This document shows, piece by piece, positions 12,671 through 23,000 of a stretch of DNA of 64,000 nucleotides. Both the position numbers and the translations under genes were made by a program. This stretch comes from Clusia tigrina. Taxonomy: Eukaryota; Arthropoda; Insecta; Diptera; Clusiidae. Location of the stretch: contig OV050033.1 in assembly GCA_920105625.2 (NCBI GenBank), positions 1,034,001-1,098,000 of the forward strand. The letters are read 5' to 3'. Position 1 is the first letter of the stretch. Each line of letters begins with the position of its first letter. The notes below the pieces were generated by a model that did not search any database, was not told the origin of the DNA, and saw only the letters and a program-made list of their open reading frames with translations.

Positions 12671-13622
12671 TTAATCACGCAACTCTATAACATGGTCAGC
12701 CAATCGTGTTATTAATGGATCCAAATATTCTCTGCTGATTTTGGAGCCCCACAAATTATTAAGTGTACTTTCCGCTTTTGCCTGTGCATTTTCTATAAAA
12801 ACAACTGAAATTATTTAACTTCAACTGTATTTGCGGGTACTAACCGTTCGACTCTGGCGTAACAAGGCTGAGAAATATAGTCACATCCTTGGCAATTGGA
12901 TTGTATGTATCACATATTATATGAAGTGCCGGGGCTGACTCAGCTGGAATCTAATAAACATCATGAAAGGAAGCAATCAACCAAACATCTCAATCATACC
13001 TCATTCAGATTTGCAATCAGAACGACAGAATTTCTCTTTATTTTATTTTTATATATCTCAACGATCCGACCATAATCATTCACCGACGACACTGATGTAA
13101 AATCATCTCCAACCATTTCTATTAGTTGATTTGCCTGTTCTGAGTTTGGAAAATAAAATGTAGAGACAATGGATTGAATGGATGACTATATTTACCAACG
13201 CAAAGAGCAGACTGTTTTGCAATTGCTTTCACCAAATTGGTCATTTCATCTCCACCCTGATGTATTAATAAAAACACATAGGGAGAGTGGGCCAGTCCGT
13301 TCATTACAGCTTCGATACTTATCGAGAGGTCATGCAGGACTGTTTCTTTTTGCCGACTTAGTTGAGTGATGTTATCATATGAGCACTTCCTATCCTTTGC
13401 GTCAACTTTGTCATTATGATGACAATATGGCCAATATACTACATATATATTGATTATACTGATGTGTAATATATATATCAGTATAATTATTGAGAGAAGT
13501 ACCGCCACAGACTTTTTTGTGTTCAAACCACGAAACATAGAACAAAAAGGCCATTTGCAAAACCAGGCCAATATTTCATGACCGCTGGTATAATTAAAGG
13601 AATCCATCAGACCAACGTTCAT
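12671..13622 (-). CDS. Torsin-interacting protein (LAP1/LULL1-type luminal activator)
   Basis: LAP1 and LULL1 are single-pass nuclear-envelope/ER proteins whose luminal domain activates the AAA+ ATPase torsin. Four exons, 13622-13196, 13139-13000, 12950-12845 and 12792-12671, join in frame to 264 residues. A short cytoplasmic part (about 37 residues) is followed by a membrane segment at about 38-63. The luminal domain has family-like stretches: HSPYVFLLIHQ, VVLIANLNE, IPAESAPALH with a following ICDTYNP, and a C-terminal LWGSKISREYLDPLITRLADHVI. R254 in LITRLAD is a candidate for the arginine finger; this is inference. An upstream GTG at 13631 is in frame, but ATG 13622 is the first ATG. The cytoplasmic domain is much shorter than in vertebrate LAP1. 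Family assignment is from pattern recognition, not a search. Confidence 0.78.
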
Positions 13623-13780
13623 TTCTTTCACAAAAACTAAATCTCAGCTCGTCTCAACAAAATCAAATTCATTGCAAGTAGAAGCAATCTGACAGTTTAC
13701 ACAAAAATGTTTAAGGGGATTAAATTTATTGAGTCAACGAGACACAGGGTTGATTTTTTATTCTCTGATTACTACGCTTG

Positions 13781-13798
13781 CAAGGTGAATTTACCTTG
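13781..13798. mobile_element. 18-bp TIR-only derivative of family 1
   Basis: The sequence CAAGGTGAATTTACCTTG is two family-1 termini joined head to head, with no interior. It is bracketed by identical 9-bp direct repeats CTACGCTTG (13772-13780 and 13799-13807). The simplest reading is an 8-bp target duplication plus one matching base. It is either an extremely short element or an excision footprint. Confidence 0.65.
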
Positions 13799-13818
13799 CT
13801 ACGCTTGTATACCATATT

Positions 13819-14178
13819 CAAGGTGAATTTACTTACATGGTGGCTGCAAGGTGAATTTCGTACCTCCGGAATTGTCAAACATAAGCAATGTGCAATCAAA
13901 ATAAACGAAATTGAGAGGAATGGAGCTGCTTAAATTGGCACAAAATTCATATAAAATAAATTTAATAGTTAAATAGTCTCCTAATTTCTTCATAATGTTC
14001 AAACTTTACAAAAATAACAATTAAAAACCCTTTTCACTCGAATCCAAACTCTATTTGCAATTGTTTGCATATTTGTTTTGATCGCATTTTTCTATAATAT
14101 CAAATTTGACAGCTTCAGAGGGAAAGTTGGTTAAAAAAAATTTTTTCATGCAGCCACCATGTAAGTAAAGTCATCTTG
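13819..14178 (-). mobile_element. TIR element, family 1, copy 3 (inverted)
   Basis: This 360-bp copy lies in the opposite orientation to copies 1 and 2. It starts CAAGGTGAATTTACTTACAT and ends with a slightly mutated inverted terminus. Both sides carry ACCATATT (13811-13818 and 14179-14186), a perfect 8-bp target duplication. Its left end is about 200 bp upstream of the start codon of the torsin-interacting gene. Confidence 0.85.
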
Positions 14179-14195
14179 ACCATATTAATCCGAAC

Positions 14196-14240
14196 CAAGG
14201 TGAATTTACTTACAACTTACTTGTAAGTAAATTCACCTTG
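14196..14240. mobile_element. 45-bp TIR-only derivative of family 1
   Basis: It begins CAAGGTGAATTTACTTACA and ends with the exact inverse TGTAAGTAAATTCACCTTG, with only a few bases between. The flanks ATCCGAAC (14188-14195) and GTCCGAAC (14241-14248) match in 7 of 8 positions. It lies only nine bases from the right target duplication of copy 3. Confidence 0.7.
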
Positions 14241-14711
14241 GTCCGAACTAACAAAGGTGGAAAAGCTAAAAGCGATAGCGTATTTATACCAACTTATAAT
14301 CGAAGTTAGAAATGCGTATTTGCATATCGCGCTTATATCAGCTGAATTTTGTTCATTTTATTCTTTTGTGAATTTTTCTCAGTGGTTCGACCTAAATTAA
14401 AATATAAACAATATTTTTTTTGTTTACTATAACCTAATTAAAATTATAATTCGACAAAAGGGCTACCGGCACTTATTTCATTTCAAAAATTGTTTCGCAC
14501 ACAACTAAAACGGCTGATTTAATTCAATGAACGTTTATATCTCAAATAAGTTCGCATTCATTAAGTTCACTCTCCTAAAACCAATATTAGAATCGCATTA
14601 CAGAATACAACAACCCGCATTAATAAGTGCTGTTATGACCCGTATATATGGCAGATAAGTGCGGATTATCGCTAGTTCGGCACAATATAGCTAATAACGT
14701 AGTATATGAGA

Positions 14712-14890
14712 CAGGGCGCACTTATTAGATGGTCGTAAGAGAAGTCACTCTTCTTGATTGTTTTTGACGTTTATCTTTTCTTTTAATTTGTTAACAGCTG
14801 TTTTCATTTAATTGACAATTCAACTGACAATCTAATTTATTTGAAATTGTTGAGTTTGTAGCCTTGCGGCCACCTTATTAGTGCTCCCTG
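14712..14890. mobile_element. TIR element, family 2 (short, CAGGG ends)
   Basis: It begins CAGGGCGCACTTATTAG and ends CTTATTAGTGCTCCCTG, so the ends are inverted repeats of about 17 bp with a few differences. There is no coding capacity. CAGGG ends fit the hAT superfamily, but the flanking 8-mers match poorly, so the insertion is old or the edges are slightly off. A right-half copy is at 11192-11253. Confidence 0.5.
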
Positions 14891-15920
14891 ATTTGAACTG
14901 AACAATTTGAGCACATATAGCTCTGTAAGCCAGATGTGAATAAATGAATCAGACAGATTTTACATACATATATCCCATCCGATAGAGGGCTAACTGCGGA
15001 GGATTATGTCACCTAAACACTGAAAAAGAAAATACTATACCTCAAACTAAATATGTATACAAATTATAGGTTTATCATTTTGGAAAAGGAAGCATGACAA
15101 CATCGACAATGTTGCTATTTAAAGTTTAAGATTGCAAACTATCAACAAGCAAAAATCTGAAATATTACGTTTTTAAAAAAGCGCATATTCCATCTCAGCA
15201 GTTTTGCAGATACAAGTACATATTTAGACATCATTTTAATTGTTTTTCCATATTAAAATTCGAACCTGCGGCGTAATGCGTACGTTTCTATTTACATTCT
15301 TATTGGGAAGACTAGTGTCGATGTTGAGAAGGTTGTGCTAGTCAGTTGGTTTTTTGCCCAATGTTACCTATTCCACAATTGACCTCCTCTTTCCCATATA
15401 TTTTTCAAGAGGCCGACGAATGTTACATATTTATATGTATGTATACATAGCTACTTACGTTTTAATCAGCCTTTGCTTTAGCCAGTGGAAATAACTTCAG
15501 CCTCTTAACAACTACTTTAATACATAGATGACTTCGTTAAGCTTTATTGTTTTAATTGTGGTAAAATTACAATATTGTGTGTGCTTGATATGAATTAAGT
15601 GGCTTGCTTAACGTTATTAACCTTAAAAAGCTTTGAAAATAAAAACGCAATTTTTCGTGTTACTACAAGAAAATTATGATACTTAAAAAATTGGCTACAT
15701 AAACATACAATTTTATTTTATTTCAATAAGGTTTCCATTTAAAGTTTTAAGTTACATTATATAAGACTAAAGTTAATATTTGTCGTAGTAAAGTGTTTGC
15801 CTATTTAGAATATCATAAGAATGTTTTTCTGATAAATTTAGTATGGAATTTCTAATAAACAATTGCATAATTTCTCAAGGTTCTAAAAGTATTGCAATTT
15901 ACTTGCGCTTATAGAATAAT
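14891..15920. other. Spacer, 3' side of the second hydrolase gene
   Basis: No gene is visible. The right part is AT-rich, with several TTTATT (minus-strand AATAAA) hexamers around 15711-15722 that could end the minus-strand transcript. Confidence 0.5.
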
Positions 15921-17121
15921 CTAATTGACTTTGCGATGTGCTAATTTCAATTCCTTGGCCCAAACAGTATTATTCAATACTTCGCCGAAAATATATAGAC
16001 CAAGAGTGAAAGCAAGCATGGCAACAAAGAAAATAATACGCTGAGGCAGCTGTAAAACTTCCAACACTGGATACACCCAAACTCCGGAATAGTGCTTAAC
16101 AATATGCAGCCAAATCAAGTAGGCTATCATGAATAGTGCAAGTCCAGCAATGCCAGAGCTTCGCTTAGGATATGCACGGAATGAAGTAAACATTTCCAGT
16201 ACGATGAACACCACAATATTGGTGTGCATGATGTGGTTTAGCCAACTGCAATGAACAATTAGTTAATATGTGTAAAATATATTCAGCAATATTTGGAACA
16301 TTCCGCAGAATTTCATTAGGAATATTATAAAAGCTCACCTAGGAAATACGGCATCCAACACTTTGGGGAAGACCAATTCCCGGTCGATAGCGTACAGGGA
16401 CCAAAAGGTAATACCCACATTTAAGGCAATGGGAAATGCGAACGCCGCAATTAAGTAATCTTTGATTTTACGGATGGCTGGCACTTTTTTCGGAGCCACC
16501 TCATTCGTTCCAACGAAATCGTTGATCAAGCAAACAATGTAATAGAAAGCCTGAATAATCTGTAGATTTGAAAAAAGATTTCGAATGGAATTGTTAAAAG
16601 ATTTATGCAAAATTTGGTCATTATTAATATTGCTTCTGCTACTTATTTTATTGTTTTTATGACTCTCTCTCTCTCGCTCTCTCTCTTTATATAAAGTGCA
16701 AATGTACCCAAATTCTCTCAAATATAGATTATTGATAACAAAACAAGCACTGGATTAAAATTCGCCAATATCATCATGACCAATAAATTTTTTTTAGAGA
16801 TAAGATTTAAGGCTACACGAGCAAACGTAAAACCCATCAAGTATGAAAAGTATGCCTATTTACCGCATTCAAAAATGTCAAGAATTTAAATTTTCCTCCG
16901 AACGGGTTTTGCATATTAGTATCGGTGACTGGAAAACGCACATAAGTGATATCTAAAATTAAAAGTTGAAATTGAAGTAACCTTTGGTCAGGTAGGAAAA
17001 ATCATCTATTTACCGTACCATAGTAAATGGCATAGCTAAACATCACCGTTGCCGTCAAGTGCACTATAACACGTAGTGCGTTGTAGATGGCGTGGTACAC
17101 TGTATACGTGGATTTGACCAT
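15921..17121 (-). CDS. FAR-17a/AIG1/ADTRP-family membrane hydrolase, gene 2
   Basis: Same family as the gene at 9716-10642. Four exons, 17121-17019, 16952-16864, 16559-16339 and 16245-15921, join in frame to 245 residues. The first two exons together match the single first exon of gene 1. The expected catalytic Thr is T60 in KFKFLTFLN and the His is H142 in WLNHIMHT. The C-terminal part matches the family closely (YSGVWVYP, IFGEVLNNTVW). The donor ending exon 1 must be G|GTACGG at 17019/17018 to keep frame; the neighbouring GTAAAT would break it. The intron before exon 16559 has a CT-rich simple repeat (about 16660-16690). A second possible first exon with the same phase lies at 27010-27207. 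Confidence 0.9.
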
Positions 17122-18451
17122 TATTTGAAATAATTGGTATTTACTTACTATAAACTGATTTGAATAAGATTCAAAGAAAGATTCGAATTATGCTAATGCC
17201 AATACCAATGCCGCATCTGACAAACAACTGTTAAACGAAAATCAATGAGAGCGAGTGGATAGAAAGAAAACAATCAGAGGGAGTTGCCAGCTAAAAAAGG
17301 CTCACAACTTGCTATGATTGTAAATTGAATACTTAATGGGAATCTCTTGCAGTAAAGCCACTAAATACTATAAATTATTAATTAGTAAAAGAGTAAAAAC
17401 TAGACCAGTAAATAAAAAGTGAGAATAAGTGTATGTTTAGTTTCGTTTCCTTTTATTTAATTTTTCAAGTTAACCTACGATGACTTCAAAACTGTTGCTA
17501 ACTGCAGTTTAAGACTGACTGGAATGAAGTAAAACAAATTGAAAGAAACGAAGAATGGCCGCCGTAATTTTAAACTGTGGAAATTTTAAAATAATATTAT
17601 ATTAAATGTTATGTGTTTTGTTTTTACATTAAAGATGATAGTATGAATATAATACAGTTTTATTTTATTTAGTTATCATTATATCTTATACCATAATGAT
17701 TAACACCTAAGGCCTTCGAATAGCAGCTTTCCATACCATGCCCTTTAATAAATGCAGTTTAATTTATGTTAGAACCGATTTTGCATGGAAGCATAGTTTA
17801 TTCTGAGCTGTTCTTGACTCTGATTGCTTATCGGTGATTGTGTACTTATATATGCACATTCTTTTTATTGAAAGGTCATTTAAGTCGTTAATGATAAATC
17901 ATTTTGTCATTTGGATACATGAAATTTACAGATTGCGTGTATTACTGCAATCGTTGAAAATAATACAAATGCGAAAGGTACAAAGGTTTCAGCGATCATT
18001 TCTTGAAATAATGAATTGATAAATTTTCGGAAATATATTGTTGCGGAGCCATTAACACCATCAGATCAAACGAATTTCGTGTAATTTAAATTGGATGTAT
18101 GTATGTATATGTGTCTGTGCGTTTTGCTGTATACCGTTGAGTCTGATGTCGCTGAAGAACTTCATCTGAGCAACTGAAGGACGAGAGCTAATTATTAATT
18201 AGCAGAGCCGATGATGACGACAATTCCAGTTAAGATATTGTCATTTTATCTTCTGTGTACTATCGGAGCGTATTTATATTATATGCATATGAGTATATAA
18301 ATAATGTGTATCTACTATTAATTTTAAAGTCAGCTTTTTATGAATATATTGAATGTGGTGGTATACGCCCCCTGATGGACTGAAGCATGAAGCGCCAAGT
18401 TTATAACATTACGTATCAGTTTCGCTTCGACCGACAAAATACTTCCACGGG
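17122..18451. other. Divergent spacer between the second hydrolase gene and amnionless
   Basis: The genes on either side are transcribed away from this 1.3-kb stretch, so both proximal promoters should lie here. Only short ORFs of no recognised family are present, and no clear core-promoter element was identified. Confidence 0.5.
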
Positions 18452-20011
18452 ATGTTTGTGCTCTTCCGAAAATTTTTCCTGTTACTTATAAGCTTGGCAC
18501 AAGCCAGCAGCACGAAATGGCTTGTTGATCATCCTGGTTTCGATAATCCGCAAATGTGGCTCTCGGAATATCTACCATGTGCGTTAGAGGAAGTTGTTTT
18601 TCCTGAAATGTACGCCGCAATATTACCATTCCCAAACGAAGTCGACGTCAGTGGCTTTATTTTGCCGAAGGAAGGTGGAATTCTGTTAAACCAGGATGCT
18701 ACTATCAACCTGGGAGGAGAGCTGAAGAGTCGTGACTGTGAAAACGGCAGATCTCGCAAAGCTTATATCAAACCACCAAACACAAGTAAGTGGTTCGATC
18801 CGCATAGCTGGAGAACTTCGAGGGCATTGTCAAGGAACTCTGCCTTACCGGAGATGGAGCGAGTACCCTGCAATAATGAATCGGTCGTAATACAGCGTAA
18901 TGGCCCGTTGTCGATTGATCTGGAAAATGTTCCGTATATGCGCATGGGAGAATTGAGTTTGGCCGGTTCCCTGATTTCAAAAGACTACTTGAAGAGTTTA
19001 ATCAACACCGATATTGGGCAGATCTTGTTCAAGAACACTGTGGGTGTGTCGGTGGAGTACTATCGCAACGACATTTGCGGCTGTCACAAAGATTTCTCGC
19101 AGTTCATTGAGCCCATTTGCCATAACGTGGTGGAATCTTGCCAAAGACCGCACTGTTTGATGCCTGTAACGCCTTTCACAAGCTGTTGCGCTATATGTGG
19201 TTCGATATTAAAGTTCGCCGTGGAGAGCTGTGACGATGCCAACTTGCACAAGCTACGCAAAGTCATTGAAAGTGCTATCAGCGACCAAGAGCTGACCGAT
19301 GACCTGGATTATCATGTGAGCTACATCAACTCTCAAGAATACGGAAACTACTTGCAAGCTATTATAGTGGATCGCGAGACTTATAGCGAAAAGAGCGTGA
19401 ATTTGATGGTGCGTCTCAACGCCTCTACTGATTGGACGAAGTTATTCGCTGCCCCACAACGTTTGGAAGTGCAATTTTCAGGACGCCCATACAATCCCAA
19501 CATTACATTTGGTTCTATATTGTTAATAATTCTGTGCTTTGTATTTGTAACCATAGTTGGACTGGTGATATTTGCACATTATGCTCCTGATAATCGTCAC
19601 CTGAGTCGCATACCGCAGTGGATTCATGACCCCAGACGCTGGCGAGCATTCATATATCGTTCACCATTTCTGTTCGCTCGTTTTGACAATTCGGCTGTTG
19701 GCGGGGCCAGGGAAGATGACATGCAGGAGCAATTCATTATGGGTTACGACAGTGCGAGCGGAGAGGTGCAGGAACGCGCGTTCGACAATCCAATGTTTGG
19801 TGGAAATCTAAAAGCTTCCAGCGAACCAGTGGCGGGGATAGGGAGCAAAGAGCAACAACAAAAAGTGAAGCCCATGGACGATGATCAGAAGTTGGAGAAT
19901 GCTACTTTACCTGAAGCAGTGGAAGGCCATGAAGAGCAGGAACTGACGGAAATAAGATTGGAATCGTCATCCGAGGAGGACAGTGACGAAGAAGAGGAAA
20001 CCAAGGAATAG
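18452..20011 (+). CDS. Amn: Amnionless, cubilin partner (single exon)
   Basis: Amnionless is the membrane anchor that carries cubilin to the cell surface for protein endocytosis; in flies the pair works in nephrocytes. One 519-residue ORF starts at ATG 18452 with a signal peptide (about 1-20), then the family opening KWLVDHPGFDNPQMW. A Cys-rich segment, VWC-like, spans about 209-250. One membrane segment is at about 352-375. The cytoplasmic tail has an endocytic FDNPMF motif (FxNPxF type) near residue 445 and a degenerate FDNSAV upstream; mammalian AMN has two such motifs. The tail ends in a very acidic stretch. It has no introns, in contrast to its neighbours, and may lie inside an intron of the second hydrolase gene. 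Polyadenylation hexamers occur near 20462. Confidence 0.92.
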   Translation: MFVLFRKFFLLLISLAQASSTKWLVDHPGFDNPQMWLSEYLPCALEEVVFPEMYAAILPFPNEVDVSGFILPKEGGILLNQDATINLGGELKSRDCENGRSRKAYIKPPNTSKWFDPHSWRTSRALSRNSALPEMERVPCNNESVVIQRNGPLSIDLENVPYMRMGELSLAGSLISKDYLKSLINTDIGQILFKNTVGVSVEYYRNDICGCHKDFSQFIEPICHNVVESCQRPHCLMPVTPFTSCCAICGSILKFAVESCDDANLHKLRKVIESAISDQELTDDLDYHVSYINSQEYGNYLQAIIVDRETYSEKSVNLMVRLNASTDWTKLFAAPQRLEVQFSGRPYNPNITFGSILLIILCFVFVTIVGLVIFAHYAPDNRHLSRIPQWIHDPRRWRAFIYRSPFLFARFDNSAVGGAREDDMQEQFIMGYDSASGEVQERAFDNPMFGGNLKASSEPVAGIGSKEQQQKVKPMDDDQKLENATLPEAVEGHEEQELTEIRLESSSEEDSDEEEETKE

Positions 20012-23000
20012 GCGTGTATAGAAAATAATTAAATATCAATACTTAATATTTGCTGTATACATATTGAAGTAGCCTGTGTAGTTATGTGCGTGTATGTGCT
20101 TCGTCACTGTATTAGTGGGGCTACTCACGCAAGATGGAGAATTAAATACCATAATTTCGTTAAATACACCCAGCATGTAGCTATTATACTCGTTTCCTAG
20201 CAATCGATACTTCACTCGTACATAAAAAAGTAAGTAGAGGCTCTGGTGTCCTGTTTTATCATTTGTGACGCGCTTGAAAAAGAAAAGCACCTCTGAAAGT
20301 AGGCACGTAAGACGGAGCCTTGTCGTGGACTGGGTGGATATGTGGACTGTGCACTTGAGTTCAGTGGGTGCGATAATACAAAACCGCTTAATGGCTTTGT
20401 GCTGTGTCCTTTTCATTCGTATGTTTGACATTCAAATTTATTTTAAAGCACGGAGCACAAAAATAAAAAAATAAAAAACTACAAGCCACGCGACAATTCA
20501 GTAAAGGACGGAAATCGATACTCTCCAACCATTGGTGGGGATGAAAGGAAATAAAAATACGCGTCAGAGGGAATGTGGCGTTGCTTCTAATTAGTACACG
20601 ACCTCTTTGTTAATGTTCAAAAACTAAAAATATATCCACACAGGAAGTTTTTTCAAGTACGAGCCTTCAACGGGCAGAGTTAATTGTGGTGCGAGTAGAG
20701 GTAACATCTTTGTTCAAGGGTGCCAGGATACTCAGGGTGTAATCAATATAAAACAATAGCTCCATTGTAGTTGCGTAGGTAAATATCTATTAGCAGAGCC
20801 ATTGAAAAAACCTTCGCGGGAGTACAATCGCTTTAGAAGTAGATCTGATCAAACGGATTCTAAAATAATCTGGTGACCTAGAATAGGCACCAGCTAAGAG
20901 CATTGATTGGCATTATAACTGAGCAGTGTTCGATAGGAACTCATGCGAGTAGAATGAGAGTTGAAATCCATTAGTTCTCTCTCCTCTACTGAAACTGTGA
21001 TTGCGAAGCTCTCAGTAGAAAAAGAAAGGCCCTCTGGTACACTATCTAGCACACTTCAGTGAGTAAAGAAACCACTGTGATATTATGGGTCACCATTCAC
21101 TGGCGTATTTTCCTCGAGGCTGTCATTTTAACCTAATATATCCTAAGATAGTCACGCTAAGATTGCCCTATCTTGCATTTAGTCAAACATTTCAATCTGA
21201 AGTTATAGGGATAAAACCTCTGTAGTAAAGTGAAGATTTTCTCGGAATGGTGTAAGACTTAGGTCATGACCTTGGCATCACATTGCACCAATAAATGAAC
21301 TATTCCGATGAACTTTAAAGGAAATTTAATGAACAAAGTCATTATAAACTGGCCTTTTTCTGTTTTCCTAGTTGGCCGAGTATGTTAATCGGTGAGATTT
21401 TTCACATTTGAATCTCTCCGCCAATGACACAGTTCTTCTACGATCCTTCAGTGTGGTATAAAGTGCAACTCATAGCAGTGTTTAAGTTGACCGCATCCAG
21501 CGGAATAAGATTGCGAGCTTTGGAATATGGAACCTTTTACTCAATATATTCTTTTGGGCTTTGGAAACATACTAGATATAGCTTCTAATCACTGCGAGGA
21601 GACTGGTCAAATCAGGAGCTGACGATGTGATAGTCACCGTGCAAATCATCGCTGGGTGCTCCAAAGAAATAGCACTCCTATTACTTGCTTAGGTGTGCTC
21701 TGAAAAAGGTGAAAAAAGACTCGTCCGCCAGGACCTAATTAAGTTATTTCCAATTCCTTCGTCGATGCAATAGTGGCCAAATTTTGCAAAAACTAGGTCG
21801 TTGCAAATTAATTGCTTTTGCCCGGAGTAAGTTTCTAAGAGATGGACGGCCTTCCAACTGACGTCCTTATAAGGAACCTTCTATTCTTCGCTTATGGTGA
21901 ATTATACTTAAATACGCTTGGAGCAACATATTACCAGACGAAGATGGATGGGCTCTGTGAATAGCTTTCAGACATATTTAGAAAAAAATTAAATAAATAA
22001 AATAGTCCTTAATGGCAAGAGATATTCGTCGAGATCTAGACGAGTAAAAATAGCGTTGCGTGTGCCACTGGCGCAATGGGAGGAATTAAATTGTTTCACA
22101 TTTCAAGTACAAAAGCATGAGCAATCATCGAATCAGCAGGAACTATAAACGAAAAATGTTTATTTTTATTTGGTTTTATATATGCCAGATATCTATAAAC
22201 ATATGGTGTGTGGAGGCTATTGTTGGAAAGAAGTAGCGAAAAATTTTGATTAAAAGCATTCAACACCGCGGACGGCCACATCACCCACAAAGGCCAGCAA
22301 AAGCAAAACCAAATGAAACAGTTCGGCAATGTTATGGAATAAGCTCAAATTGTCGTTCGTGGCAATAAAATCATTGAAATTATTTAAATAGTTTGTTATT
22401 TTCGCTTTTGAACTCTTCTTATCCGAGTTTTTGGCGCATCCGGTTATAAAAAATCAATTCCTATTCTACAATTACTTCCTCCGTGCCATTTTAAATGTTT
22501 ACCTTGTTTGATTCTAGACTAAAGGATGACAAGAATTCTAATAAATAGTCCACTATAATGCTGCACAGATCTACTTTATTTTCTCTACTTAGCAATACCT
22601 TAAAATATTTTGCTAGCCCCTTCGAATGCAGTCCAATTGCTCCAAATTCTTATTAGTTTACAGTGTAAAATGCAAATAATATTTGCACAGGCCGCCATTT
22701 TAAACGCTGCTGTACAAATATCGAACTATTTATCTTTCACTACAACTTTGCTTTGTTTACACGAGTCAAAATGTGTAAAACAAGAGAACCCAATGCCATA
22801 AAAGTTTTGTTTTCAGCCATGCCGCAGTCCGGATGCCCTACAACTGTTGCTGAAACTTCTGAGTGCTACCTTTTTGTTAGCATTAATGGTCATTTCTGAA
22901 GGATTTCATCAAACTATGTCGAGTGAGTTGAATGCACGTATACAAAAATAACCATCATCCTTGCGGTTTTCGCGGACAGACCTATCACTTATCTATCCGT

